DNA from: Ophiosphaerella korrae
Lineage: Eukaryota > Ascomycota > Dothideomycetes > Pleosporales > Phaeosphaeriaceae
Reading direction: 5' to 3'
NCBI GenBank assembly: GCA_028456385.1
Contig: JALNQF010000089.1
Coordinates: forward strand, 62,001 to 126,000
Length of the DNA: 64,000 nt
The position numbers and the translations under genes were made by a program. The notes beneath the pieces were generated by a model. The model ran no database searches, had not been told where the DNA came from, and worked only from the letters and a program-made list of their open reading frames with translations. Of this stretch, positions 46,750 to 57,865 are shown in pieces; the stretch's first letter is position 1; every line of letters begins with the position of its first letter.

Positions 46750-48150
46750 TCACCCCCCATCAACTTCATACCGATACGGCAAGTCACCTAGCCCAGAATT
46801 CAAACGCAGCCTTACAACCGACCGCACCGAGCGTAGCGACGAAGAAGACGAATTAGGGAGTAACGTTGACGGACTGCGCCTCTCAGTCGGGTGTATGACA
46901 ACGGACCCAGTATCTGATTGCGAGTGCAGCGACCTCTCTGACGGCGTACGTGGCACATTGAACAAGCCCGGGCTATGCTGCTGCTGCCGCGACGGCGCGG
47001 TGCGTGCAGTTTGCGGGCTTTGCGTGCTGTCACCTTGACTGCTACTGCTGCCGCTGATACTGCTCAGGCTCTCACTGCACGACGACGCGGGGCGTTGGCG
47101 ATCGAGCAAGGGCGTGCGGTACAGCAAGTTGAAGTGTGAAGACGCGGTGTCGGAGTCTGAGTCCGTGGGCGCAAGACTGCGGTTGTCGGTGTAGGTGCTT
47201 TGTGCGCGGGCTTCTTCGATGACGAGCGGGTCGATTTCGGTCATGCCGTTGAGTATGTCTGCAAAGATGGCCATGATGTCGTTGAATTCGTTTTCGGTGA
47301 GACAAGTGGTGGAGAAGCGGGCGTATTCGTATTGTGCGAGGAATTTGGGGCCTAGGGTAGGGGGGTTGAGGAGCCCGAATTCGGCGAGGCGGGCGAGGTA
47401 GTCACGGAGGCCCGTTGTCCGAGGGCGTTGTAGGAGAGTGACGATTTGCGCGTCTGGGAGTGGAGGCGCGTTGTTGGGGTATTGGAGGTTAGCTTCTTCG
47501 ACGGCGGGATCGGGCGGTGCGAGGGAGACGGCCTTAGCTTCAATCAGGTTGGGGAGTTCACATATCACGTCTGAGTATTGAAGTTCAGGTATGTTGGGCG
47601 TGGATGGTGAGACCCAGCCAGGGTGCGCTACATGACCCCATGGCGGGTTCTTTGAAGATACCTCGAGGATAGTTGTAGTGATGCCATGGTGGTCGCCTTT
47701 TTTCTTCGGCTTCTTTTGCGCTTTGCCGCTATCCTTCTCTTTCCTGGATTCTGCTGTGCTTGGCCTTGTTGGCCCTTGATTATCGTCACCCTCCTCCCTT
47801 CTCAAATCCCTCGGCCTACTATCCCATGCTACGATGGCGCTCCTCTTGAACTGATCCACAATCATGCGTCTCACTCCCCTCCCAACCTCTCCCTCTTCAA
47901 CCGGTACATATGGTTTGGGAATCGCGGATAGCACGGTTCGGTTGGTATAGATGCGTGTTGAGTAGATGAGCAATACAATCGAGAAGGTAAGTAGATATAC
48001 GCCGCCAATGACGAATAGCTTCTGCAGCTCACGGGTCTTGATCGACTGATGTATCGTTTCGGCCGGGGTAATAGCGAGGATAAGGAGAAGCAGGAGTAGG
48101 ACGGTGGTGTAGGTTGTCGAATACCAGATGCGGAAGAGGGGGATACGCAT
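46750..48150 (-). CDS. DLT1: Defect-at-low-temperature protein 1 homologue
   Basis: 466 aa, intronless. The start MRIPLFRIWYSTTYTTV leads into a first membrane helix (VLLLLLLILAITPA, about 16-30), and LFVIGGVYLLTFSIVLLIYS (about 45-64) is the second. This two-helix N-terminus followed by IYTNRTVLSAIPKPYVPVE is the Dlt1 family pattern. The middle part (HPGWVSPSTPNIPELQYSDV and then LRDYLARLAEFGLLNPP, KFLAQYEYARFS) is also characteristic. The last 130 residues are Ser-rich and probably disordered. Yeast Dlt1 is needed for growth in the cold; the molecular role is unknown. Predicted membrane protein with a cytosolic tail. Confidence 0.9.
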   Translation of the reverse strand: MRIPLFRIWYSTTYTTVLLLLLLILAITPAETIHQSIKTRELQKLFVIGGVYLLTFSIVLLIYSTRIYTNRTVLSAIPKPYVPVEEGEVGRGVRRMIVDQFKRSAIVAWDSRPRDLRREEGDDNQGPTRPSTAESRKEKDSGKAQKKPKKKGDHHGITTTILEVSSKNPPWGHVAHPGWVSPSTPNIPELQYSDVICELPNLIEAKAVSLAPPDPAVEEANLQYPNNAPPLPDAQIVTLLQRPRTTGLRDYLARLAEFGLLNPPTLGPKFLAQYEYARFSTTCLTENEFNDIMAIFADILNGMTEIDPLVIEEARAQSTYTDNRSLAPTDSDSDTASSHFNLLYRTPLLDRQRPASSCSESLSSISGSSSSQGDSTQSPQTARTAPSRQQQHSPGLFNVPRTPSERSLHSQSDTGSVVIHPTERRSPSTLLPNSSSSSLRSVRSVVRLRLNSGLGDLPYRYEVDGG

Positions 48151-48779
48151 GATTGTGGTGATGATAAGGTCTATTAAAAAGTACTAAAGTATGCATCGGT
48201 GGGGTAAATTAGAAATTAGAGCCATGTGACAGCTTCACATGTTGGCTGTGAGGTGGGAAGAGAGGCGCATCATTAGCCTTGGAGTTTGGGAGATTGCCAA
48301 GACACTGACGCATACCATCACGCACGCGCCACATATTCCTCACTACAGACGATGAGATCTTTCCTTCCGATGCTCACATTTGTTTGGTGCCTCTATATAT
48401 TATTGGCGGAAAGAAAAGTTGGTCGAAATTATGAAATGTTCTCAGTCAAGACCCAGCGGCACTTTCTCAGTCATACCAACACCTCACTGTGGGATTTTTG
48501 TCCCCACATTCACCCCCAGGCGGACATAATATACACAATATTAAAATTAATTGACATTAACATTATTCATTAACTTAGCGTATTGGTTTTTGGTCAGGCT
48601 GTATCTCTATGTTGGGTATGCCCGCTACTTTTTGCTAGGTACCTCCTGGCAACTCCAACACATCCTGGAATTTCATACATGGTCGACGCTCAACTACTCT
48701 TATTCATAAACCTTTCATTTTCTTTTGTCAATCTCCTGGATGACCAATTTATTACTGATCCTCATTCTCATATTCATTG
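48151..48779. other. Intergenic, AT-rich
   Basis: The DLT1 promoter side is followed by an AT-rich stretch (TTAAAATTAATTGACATTAAC near 48540). Small open frames show no motif. Confidence 0.4.
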
Positions 48780-49334
48780 TCATTCGCAATAATCGATCTC
48801 TTCCTCATCATCACTAAAACCCATGTCAGCATCACTATCCGCAAAGTGCTCACCTGTCAGCAGAAGTTCGCCGATTTGTGTATGCTCATCCGTCATCTGC
48901 TGCATGGCTACTCGTTGTTCGTGAACGCGATGACGCTCTGGATGCTCCTTCTCCTGCTTATCATAATGGAAGACGATTGCCTTTGCAGCGCGAGTGCTTT
49001 CGGAATTTGCACCTAGGCTCTTGAAAATATTGTCGGCATCGCCTTGGGTGAGTCCGTCTAAGGCTTTCTCGAAGAAGATGCGACAGCAGGTCGGACATGA
49101 GTAGCGCATGTCAAGCCATGCCTCAAAACATTCTTCGCTATAACTGTGACCGCATGCTATGATACGAACGGCCGTGTGATATTCTTTCAGGATGGCCACT
49201 GGGCTGGCATCCCTGTGATAAACGGCAAGCGGCATGGTGTAGATAGTGCAGTCTTGTGAGACATGTGTATCGGATAGGTTGACCTATTCGACACCGAGGC
49301 CCGTAAAGGTCTCTTTGCAGGCAAATACAATCAT
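48780..49334 (-). pseudogene. Decayed RING-type zinc-finger gene
   Basis: An open frame 49235..48780 (151 aa) reads as the back half of a RING finger (IIACGHSYSEECFEAWLDMR and SCPTC), followed by an acidic tail (MGFSDDEEEIDYCE). The frame continues upstream through VNLSDTHVSQDCTIYT to a TAG at 49289-49287 and further to ATG 49334 (MIVFACKETFTGLGVE), so the gene appears cut by a TAG where CAG would fit. The first zinc pair reads C-T-I-Y (Cys expected; TGC to TAC is a RIP-type change) and the fifth ligand position in CGHSYSEEC is Ser (AGC). With these ligands lost it is unlikely to fold as an E3 ligase RING. A shorter expressed protein starting at Met 49235 cannot be excluded. Confidence 0.5.
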
Positions 49335-49853
49335 GGTTTTGATGGAGCATGGGAAAGAGTCAGGTCGTTTTCATGTAATTATGAGGAGCCGAGTTGGGGC
49401 GGAGGGGATCTTATCTCGCAGGACGAGGGTCCAAGGTCAACACAAAGCAGCGCGACACAGTGCCATGGCTATTGATCCGGCACTCACAAACGCTTAAAAT
49501 AATTAACGGTGAAAATTTGGTTCAGATAGACACCTGGAGTTTTCATAGGAGGCATGAAGTTGAAGTGAAGTATTTAGTAGTTGGATATTTGAACATGAGG
49601 GAAACATGATTTACTCGAAAATGAAACAATATGTTGATTTCATGTACTACTTCTTAGCAATCTTGAATATCGGAATGTAGCTTCATGCAAATCTTAAACC
49701 TAGAGTGATATAAGAACTCGAGCAACTTTATTCTTTATACGCAAGGGTGATACCTAGCCATCGTGCGGGCGACCTTTCGAAGGTTGGAACTATCAATTTG
49801 CTAGAGATCATTATATAGCAATGTCGGAGATACATATTCCTACTCTTTCCGCC

Positions 49854-49861
49854 TATATAAG
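49854..49861 (+). promoter_or_regulatory. TATA box before a tiny secreted-type ORF
   Basis: TATATAAG 36 bp upstream of ATG 49890, the spacing expected for a core promoter with a very short leader. Confidence 0.5.
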
Positions 49862-49889
49862 AGCACAGGGAAGGATAGAGAATGAATGT

Positions 49890-49976
49890 ATGTTTACCAA
49901 GTACTCCCTCCTGCTAGCTTTTGTCACCGGCGCCTCTATTGCACAATTACCGGGGATGTGGCGATGGGCGTGCTAG
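49890..49976 (+). pseudogene. Truncated small secreted protein ORF
   Basis: 28 codons: MFTKYSLLLAFVTGASIAQL and then PGMWRWAC, stop TAG. The first 18 residues are a textbook signal peptide with an Ala-X-Ala-like cut site (ASIAQL). A TATATAAG box sits just upstream. Almost nothing follows the signal peptide, so this looks like the head of a small secreted protein gene whose body is lost, or whose next exon I cannot find. It could also be a chance ORF. Confidence 0.35.
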
Positions 49977-50528
49977 AATTAGAGCTTTTTACTTAGGTAA
50001 CTATCAATCTAGGCTAGGACATATGGAATAATTACGCTATGTTTTTCCGTCTGTTGAACAAGGTATTCACTCCGTCCTGGAAGACTGAATGAAAGTCGCG
50101 GTGATTGCATGACATAATGAAGAAGCTACCTAAGCCGACGCGTTAGCTGAATGAAAGGGATCATCAAGATTAGTTTCACATATTAGCACGCATGGCAGTG
50201 ATCAGAAAATGAATTACTTCACGTGAAAGTGAGAGCCCACTATTGTTTCTCGTTGAATCTCAGCGCGTTCATGCAAATGCAGGGATATGAGCGCTAATTT
50301 CGTTAGCGCCTTTGGCCGACCCTGACAACAACGCGTCCCAAACAAAAGCAGTCCCTCAAATAAACACAACACTGCTCGGCACCTCCCCACCCCACCATCT
50401 TCCCTCCTCAGATCCCTCGTCTCCATGACACGCGCTAGCTTTGCGTGAGTCTGAGCCTTCTCATTTCTTTTCTTTCTTTTACCTCACGCCTCTGGCTTGC
50501 CGAGGCCCACACATACTCCTTTTCCGCG

Positions 50529-53500
50529 ATGGACGACTCACTTATGGAAGATTCCATTTTTGACGATGGCGCAAGCTCAGATTTCGCGCCACCTGCTAAA
50601 CCCGCAAAGGTTGTGAAGGCCAAAGCCGCCCCAAAGAAAGCAGCAGCACCTGCCAAGGCTCGAGGACGACCTGCGGGTGCGACAGCGAAGCCAAAGACCA
50701 AAGCTGTGCCCAAGAAAAAGCGCAAAGATGACTCGGATGAGGAGAATTCAGATCTTGACATGGAGGAGGTCCCACAGGTTGACGACGAGTCTCTGCTCAT
50801 AGACACTCCACCTAAACAGAAGAAGGCGCCAGCGCCCAAGAAGAAGGCACCAATCGCAGACGCTGTCGATGAGGACATTGATATCGCCAACATGGGCGAA
50901 GCCCAAGGCACCAAGCCCAAAAAAGGTGCAGGCGCTGCAAGTGACAAATATCAGATGGTGGGTGTTCACACAGCAAGTTCTCGATAGCAGGGGCTAACAT
51001 TTGCGCAGTTGACCCATTTGGAGCATATCATGAAGCGACCAGACACCTACATTGGCTCCGTAGAGCGAACGACCGACAAGATGTGGGTATACAATTCAGC
51101 CACTGAAAGTATGGAGTTTCGCGACGTATCCTATGTGCCTGGTCTCTATAAAATCTTCGATGAGATCCTCGTGAACGCTGCAGACAACAAGCAGAACGAC
51201 AAGAATATGAGCGAGATTCGCGTTACTGTGGACCGAGAATCTGGCGAGGTATCAATCAAGAACGACGGCAAGGGCATTCCGATTGAAATCCACCGCGAGC
51301 ACGGCATATACGTCCCGGAGATGATTTTTGGTCATCTCCTTACCTCGTCAAATTATGACGATAACCAACAAAAGGTCACTGGTGGTCGTAACGGTTATGG
51401 AGCTAAGCTCTGTAACGTCTTTAGTACCGAGTTCACGGTTGAAACGGTCGACTCCAAGCAGAAGAAGAAATACAAGCAGACCTGGACACACAACATGAGT
51501 CAGATGGGCAAGGCCAAGATCACAGATCAGAAGTCGTCTGACGACTATACGAAAATCACCTGGAAAGCCGATTACGATAAGTTTGGCATGGAAGGCATTG
51601 ATGACGACTTCGAGGCTCTTATTAAACGGCGTACATACGACATGGCTGGAACACTTCGTGGCATAAAGGTTTACCTCAATGGCGATCGCGTCAAGGTGAC
51701 ATCGTTTGCGAAGTATATGGAGATGTACACGAAAGCTATTTCACGCGAGCAAGGCAATAGCGAGGATGATACTCGTAAGGAAGTTATTATCACCGATAAG
51801 CATGAGCGTTGGGATGTCGGCTTCGCCGTATCCGATGGATCTTTCAACCAAGTTTCCTTTGTCAACTCGATCGCAACAACTTCTGGTGGAACACACGTGA
51901 ATTATATCGCGGATCAGATCATCGAGAAGCTCATGGCCGTTGTCAACAAGAAAAATAAGGCAGCAGTCAAATTGAAGCCTGCTCAGATCAAGAATCACAT
52001 CTTCTTGTTTGTCAACTGTTCGATCGTTAATCCGGCCTTTACATCCCAGACGAAAGAGCAGTTGACAACTAAGGCAAGCCAATTTGGTAGCAAGCCTATA
52101 CTGAGTGACAAGTTTATGAAGGCAATCGAGAAGACGGAGGTCATTCAGAACATCATGCATTTCGCACAACAAAAGGCAGATCAGATGATGAAAAAGACCG
52201 ACGGCAACAAACGCAACCGCATCAACAACGCGAAGCTTACAGACGCCAACAAGGCAGGGACGAAGGATGGCCATCTATGCACTCTAATTCTCACTGAGGG
52301 TGAATCGGCTAGTGTACTTGCGTTGGCAGGACGTGCTGTCGTGAATCAGGACCTGTTTGGAGTGTTCCCGCTTCGTGGTAAGCTTCTCAACGTTCGAGAC
52401 GCCACTGTTGAACAAATCATGAAGAACCAAGAGATTCAAAATATCAAGAAATTTATGGGCCTACAGCACAAGAAGGAATACACTGTTGCAGATATGAAAG
52501 GTCTTCGCTATGGTCATCTCATGATTATGACGGATCAGGATCACGACGGTAGCCATATCAAGGGACTTCTCATCAACTTCCTTCAGTGTCAGTTTCCAAG
52601 TTTGCTCAAGATTCCCGGGTTCCTCCTCGAGTTCATCACACCAATTGTCAAAGTCTGGAAAGGTGACGTGAAGCTTCAGCGAGGCCTCAAGAGCTTCTTC
52701 TCTATGCCCGAATATGAGGAATGGAAAGAGCAACACAAGAATGAGCGAGGATGGGAGCATAAGTACTTCAAGGGATTGGGTACCAGCGACCCTGTCGATG
52801 CGCAAATATACTTCAAGGATCTTGACACTCACATGAAGGGTTTTCAGGTGATGCGCGAAGAGGAGGAGAAGCTCATAGAATTGGCGTTTTCTAAAAAGAA
52901 GGCCGATGCGCGTAAGGAGTGGCTTGGGAACTTCGTGCCTGGCAACCATCTGGACTTAACCGCTCGCGATATCTCGTATGATGATTTTGTCAACAAGGAG
53001 TTCATTCTGTTCTCCCTGGCAGATAACCTCCGGTCCATCCCATCAGTAATAGATGGTCTCAAACCGGGTCAACGAAAGGTTATCTACATTTGTTTCAAGC
53101 GGAATATTCGGAAAGAATTGAAAGTTGCCGAGTTGACTGGTGCAGTCATGGGCGGCACAGACTACGCACACGGAGATGCTTCTTTACATGGCACCATCAT
53201 CGGCCTCGCACAGAATTTTGTGGGTTCGAACAACATAAACTATTTGGAGCCCAGTGGAAACTTCGGTTCTCGACTCAGGGGTGGTGCGGATGCTGCCAGC
53301 GCCAGGTACATCTACACGCGTCTATCACCGTTCGCTCGTAGACTATTCCATGCTCACGATGACGCACTGCTCACGCACGGAGAGTCGGATGGTAAAAAAA
53401 TGGAACCTGAAATGTACGTTCCAGTCATTCCGGCAATCCTCGTGAATGGTAGCAGTGGTATTGGGACGGGCTGGAGTTCAGAAATTCCTAATTACAATCC

Positions 53501-55772
53501 CATGGACATCGTCGAAAACATCAGGATCCGTTTGCAGCCTGGCGCCTCCAAGGAAGATATGAAACCAATGTTGCCATGGTACAAGGGCTTCACTGGCACG
53601 ACTCAAGACCTTGGAAACGACCGTTACCAATTCACAGGTACGATCCGCCAAACTGGGGAGAACGAGCTCGAAGTGACGGAGCTTCCAGTGCGCTACTGGA
53701 CGCAGGAGTTCAAGGAAAAGCTAGAAGAAATAATCAAAGCAGAGAAGACCCCGGCTTTTGTCAAGGATTACATTGACTATAATACACCAGATCGGGTTCA
53801 TTTCATTATCAAGATGGAGGATAAGCATATGCTGAATGCGGTCCAAAAGGGCTTAGAGGAGACTTTCAAGCTTTATTCCAAGCAATCTACCTCGAACTTG
53901 GTCGCTTTTGATGCACAAGGCCGTATTCACAAGTACGCTACGGTTCTCGACATCATGGAAGAGTTCTATCATGTTCGACTAAGGTTCTACGAGAAGCGAA
54001 AGCAGCACCAGTTGAGCGTCATGGAGAAGGACCTTTCCAGGATGACTAACCAGGCACGATTTATCCAAATGATCATTGATGGAAAGCTCGTTATCTCGAA
54101 GAAAAAGAAGGCTGTTCTCGTTGCTGAACTCAAAAAGCTCAACTTCACCCCGTTTCCCAAGGTCGAAGACGCTCAGAAAGCTGGCGAGGAAGAAGATGCT
54201 ATGGAAGACGAGGAAGAATCTGAGACTAATGTCGAAGTCAATGCTAATGATTACGACTACCTCTTAGGTGTAAGCCATTTCCTTCCCTCAGACTGTTTGT
54301 GTACTAACTCGTTCTAGATGGCGATCTGGTCCTTGACCCAGGAGCGAGTCGAGAAGCTTCGCCAGCAAATTGGTGATAAGGAGGAAGAAGTTGACACTCT
54401 TATCAAGATGTCCCCCAAGGATATCTGGAACGTGGATCTAGACGCCTTCGTTGAGGAGTGGAATGAGCAAAATGACCAAGAGGCGAAACGCAAAAAGAAG
54501 ATAGCAAGCATCACACGCCGCGCTTCGCATAAGCTTGGCATCGGCGCGTCGAAAGGAGGCAAGAAGAAGAAGAGAAAGGCTGGTGACAGCGGATCTGAGG
54601 ATGACTCAGTATCGGACTTTGGCCCAGCTAAGAAAAAGGCCAAGCCCAAGAAGGAGGGATTACTGAGCTATCTTCGCGAGGATCAAGAGCCTACAAAGAA
54701 GCCAAACGCAACTGCTGCACTGAAGAGTAGTTCAGCGTTTGGCTCCACTGCACCATCCAAGCAAGGCACATTGTTGTCTCACCTCGTCAAGAAGGAAAGC
54801 ACGCCACAAACGGAAGAGGTATCTGATGACAAGCCAAGTTCAAGTACTGCTGCGCAGGCTACGAAGCGGGGTCGTCAAGCAGGTGCGAAGAACGTCAAGA
54901 AGCCAGTCGCTGTCATTGAGTCAGAGGATGAGGAGTCTGACATTTTCGCTGCCGTAGCCAAGGAAGCTGAGACTGCCACTACGTCTCGCACTGGTCGTGC
55001 TGTTACGAAACAAGCGCCGAAGTACAATCTCGACAACAGCGATAGCGATTCCGAGGGCGACGACCTGCTTGGCGATGTTAGTACCATGGTCAAGACTATC
55101 GGCGCTGGTAGTAATGGCGTTCCGATGTTCAAAGCGACGGGCATTGCTCGCCCTGGCAGCAACGGAAGCGCCCGGCCAGGAAGTGCTACCGGAGGTTCGA
55201 AAGCGGCAAAGAAAGCCAGTCCGATTGAGGTTGACGATGATGAGACAAACTATGAGGGTCTTATGCCACAGCCTTCTCCCAAGCGTCCTGCACCTCGCAA
55301 TGTCAATGACACAATTATGAGCTCAGACGATGACAACTTTGGCCTTCCGACCAAGAAGCCTGCTCCTAGCAAGTTGACCGCTAGGCCAAAACTTGCCAAA
55401 CCAGCTCCGAAGGCAAAAGCCTCATCTACAGTTGCCGCAAAAAAGACCACCGCGCTAAGCCCCGCAGCGAAAGCCTATGCTGCCAAGCTTGCAAAAGCCT
55501 CAGGTGCGCTAACTAAACCCGCGCCTAAGGCTAAGAAGCCTGTCCTTGTCGACTCGGATGAAGACATGGAGGAGGCAGACGCCATCGCGAACGATCTCCT
55601 ATCTGACGAAGACGAAGACGAAGACGAACCCACACCTAAGCCAACCTCGCGATCTGCCGCTGCTCGACCTGGTCGACGTGCTGCTGCCCAGCCAGCGAAG
55701 TATGTTGTCAGTGATGATGAGATGGATTCGGACGAGGCGTCAGAGCCGAGCTTCGAGGACGATAGCGAGTAG
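50529..55772 (+). CDS. TOP2: DNA topoisomerase II
   Basis: 1714 aa in three exons: 50529..50957, 51009..54269 and 54318..55772. Introns are GTGGGT...GCGCAG and GTAAGC...TACTAAC...TTCTAG, both phase 0. ATP-driven double-strand passage enzyme of the nucleus. Exon 1 is a 143-residue Lys/Ala/Pro-rich nuclear tail with acidic patches. Then comes the GHKL ATPase (LTHLEHIMKRPDTYIGS, EILVNAADNKQND, NGYGAKLCNVFS), TOPRIM (ILTEGESASVLALAGR; DQDHDGSHIKG), and the breakage-reunion domain with the catalytic tyrosine in SARYIYTRLSPFARRLF (about residue 912). The C-terminal domain begins near YDYLLG-MAIWSLT and ends in Ser/Asp/Glu and Ala/Lys-rich runs (probable CK2 sites). The 130-residue extension before the ATPase is longer than in yeast Top2. 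Confidence 0.96.
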
Positions 55773-57291
55773 GCGATCATCGAGTGTAAGGAAATAAAAG
55801 GAACAGGACTCGAAGCGTTCGAGTGATTCGGCGGAGGCAAAGTGGGCGTGCTAACATCGATAATTGCTTTATAAGGCGTTTGATTTCTTCACTTTCAGTG
55901 GTCTATTGTACAGGCGCTCAACAGGACCCATGGTCCACAAGGTGTTCTGGCGTTAATACTTTCGCAAGTTCATCTCATCGTCTTGGACGTGTATATTTTA
56001 TCCAGCCTCAGCTAGTTATGACGTTTAGCAATCGTATACAGAATGATTATACATTTGATTGACGGTATTTCCTCTATCATCACCGAGGCCCTCTGCGGTT
56101 GCTGAGCAAACTACTGCATGTAATCAGACGTGTGTCTGGCGTGAGCAATTCAATTACCATCAGCTATCACTCCTGAGAACTGTTACCACATCAACGCTTT
56201 CAGCCACCATATGGCACCATCAACCGACTGGAAATTTGTTCCTCATGCAGTACCACGTGCAATCTTAACTTACAGCTCGAGAGCCCCTCTAACGATCAAG
56301 AACCCGAGCTACCCGAAATTCTGCGTCTACATCGTAACTCTACCGGACCCCTTCTCCAGGGTAAAGGAATGGGCCAAAGAGTGCGTTTACTATTTCCTGC
56401 ATAACCATGCTAACGGCCCGCTGCTGACAGACGGGAGCACACGGCTATAAACCAACGACGACGTGTGCAATCAAATCACTGTTGATGGACCATGCGGGAA
56501 GTTCTCCGATTCGATTTATCGAGTAGGGAGTGCTCACTGTATCATGCGCCCATTCTGCGCTGGGAATGAGAGGTTCTCAGGCAGTTGCTCCGAGTCTGTT
56601 CACCGCATGAAGGCCTCGGAGTGTAGCAGCGAGTAGCAGTATCTGGGACAGTTACATGCATCACTACGCCGGCCACGTTAAACCTGGATCGGAAATACTG
56701 CGCCGAAGCTTGTCGCTTTGCGGGTAGTGTGATCGTGGCGCGATAGGAGCGGGGCTGTGTTCAAGAGTTGGTGGCAGAGTCACTGCCAAGATGAAAGGAA
56801 CGAGTGGGGCGGGGGACTGTAGTCCCTTTGTGCGACTTGATGCGCTGGCTGGTGGCTTTGCGAGTCATGAAGACGCAAAGTGCACTATTGCCGAGTACAG
56901 AAGTAGAATGCATGTTAATTTCTCGTATAAGCATGACACATGAAGTAGTGAATATAAATGACATGAGGCTTATTAGTGGTATTATGCTGGAAAACGTGAA
57001 GTCCACCCCCTTAAAAGGCTCGATCTGGACTTTTCAGGACATTTGAAAATGATGGGTGGATCCATCCTCGCACAGTGGCACCTGTCATCTGTCAGTAACA
57101 TGTTCCGTCTACCACGGCTGTGCCACTTGTGTTACAGATCTCCTCTGATGAGCAGTCCCGTCAACGAAAGTCCACCAAGAACTGTTTGTAAGTCCCCGAA
57201 ATTGGAAGCAGTAGCTCAACTGCAGGGGCCGAAAAGTTGTTTCCAATAGGCTACAGCCGATCCTCAGTAGTATTCGTACGATGATTTTTTT

Positions 57292-57865
57292 CTAACCACT
57301 AGGATTTGGCTTGATTCTAGCAAATTTACTGGCGCAGGATGAGTGTAGAAATCGCTCAGAAATGAGAAATGGTATAGGGGGACCACCCGGGCTATAAACG
57401 ATGAAATGAGTAGAAGCTAGTAAGTTATTAGGTCTTAGCAAGGTCGCCCCAAGTTTGAAGAGGTGAGATGTGCTGTTTGGTGACACTAAGGACAGAACTG
57501 ATACTTTCCTTGTGTCAGCTCGGAGCACAGTAACCGAATGGGTCATGTTGGGGTAACGAAGGGGGCTGCTTGAGAGGATTTTACGGGATAATGCCTTGCG
57601 GGAAGTGAAGAACTCGTTGCTCACTGGTACTCCCTGCTTGTCCGTAGGGACAAAAAGCGCCACAAAGCTTGATTGTATCACAACAGATATTAGTCAGAAC
57701 CTACCAAAATACTTCCGGTCGTCTGCCCTCGACTAATACGCACCCCAGCTCAGTCTTTGCAGAGACGTTGTGTGTTTGGCACATTGCCACCTGTGTTGCC
57801 AGTCCGTAATTGTTCCTGGGGTGATGACAAGACCGTCTCCCTTTGTAGCTAAACGATAAGAGCAT
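57292..57865 (-). other. Candidate two-exon gene, unknown
   Basis: On the minus strand a TATATAAG box (57894-57901) precedes MLLSFSYKGRRSCHHP, then GCVLVEGRRPEVF. A GTAGGT donor followed by CTGACTAAT and an AAG acceptor joins in frame to CFVALFVPTDKQGVP and runs to a stop at 57292 (about 175 aa). Frame agreement and promoter spacing speak for it. The 37-nt intron is shorter than the others here, and no family is recognised. Confidence 0.2.

Larger units (their letters stand above)
49335..50528. other. Intergenic region upstream of TOP2
   Basis: 1.2 kb. It contains the TATA box and tiny signal-peptide ORF at 49854-49976. The last 150 bases before TOP2 are rich in CTTTCTTT pyrimidine runs, as in other fungal 5' leaders. 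Confidence 0.4.

Noticed and set aside
51741..52949. Antisense frames of 160-177 codons inside TOP2
   Set aside because: Shadows of the conserved topoisomerase exon.
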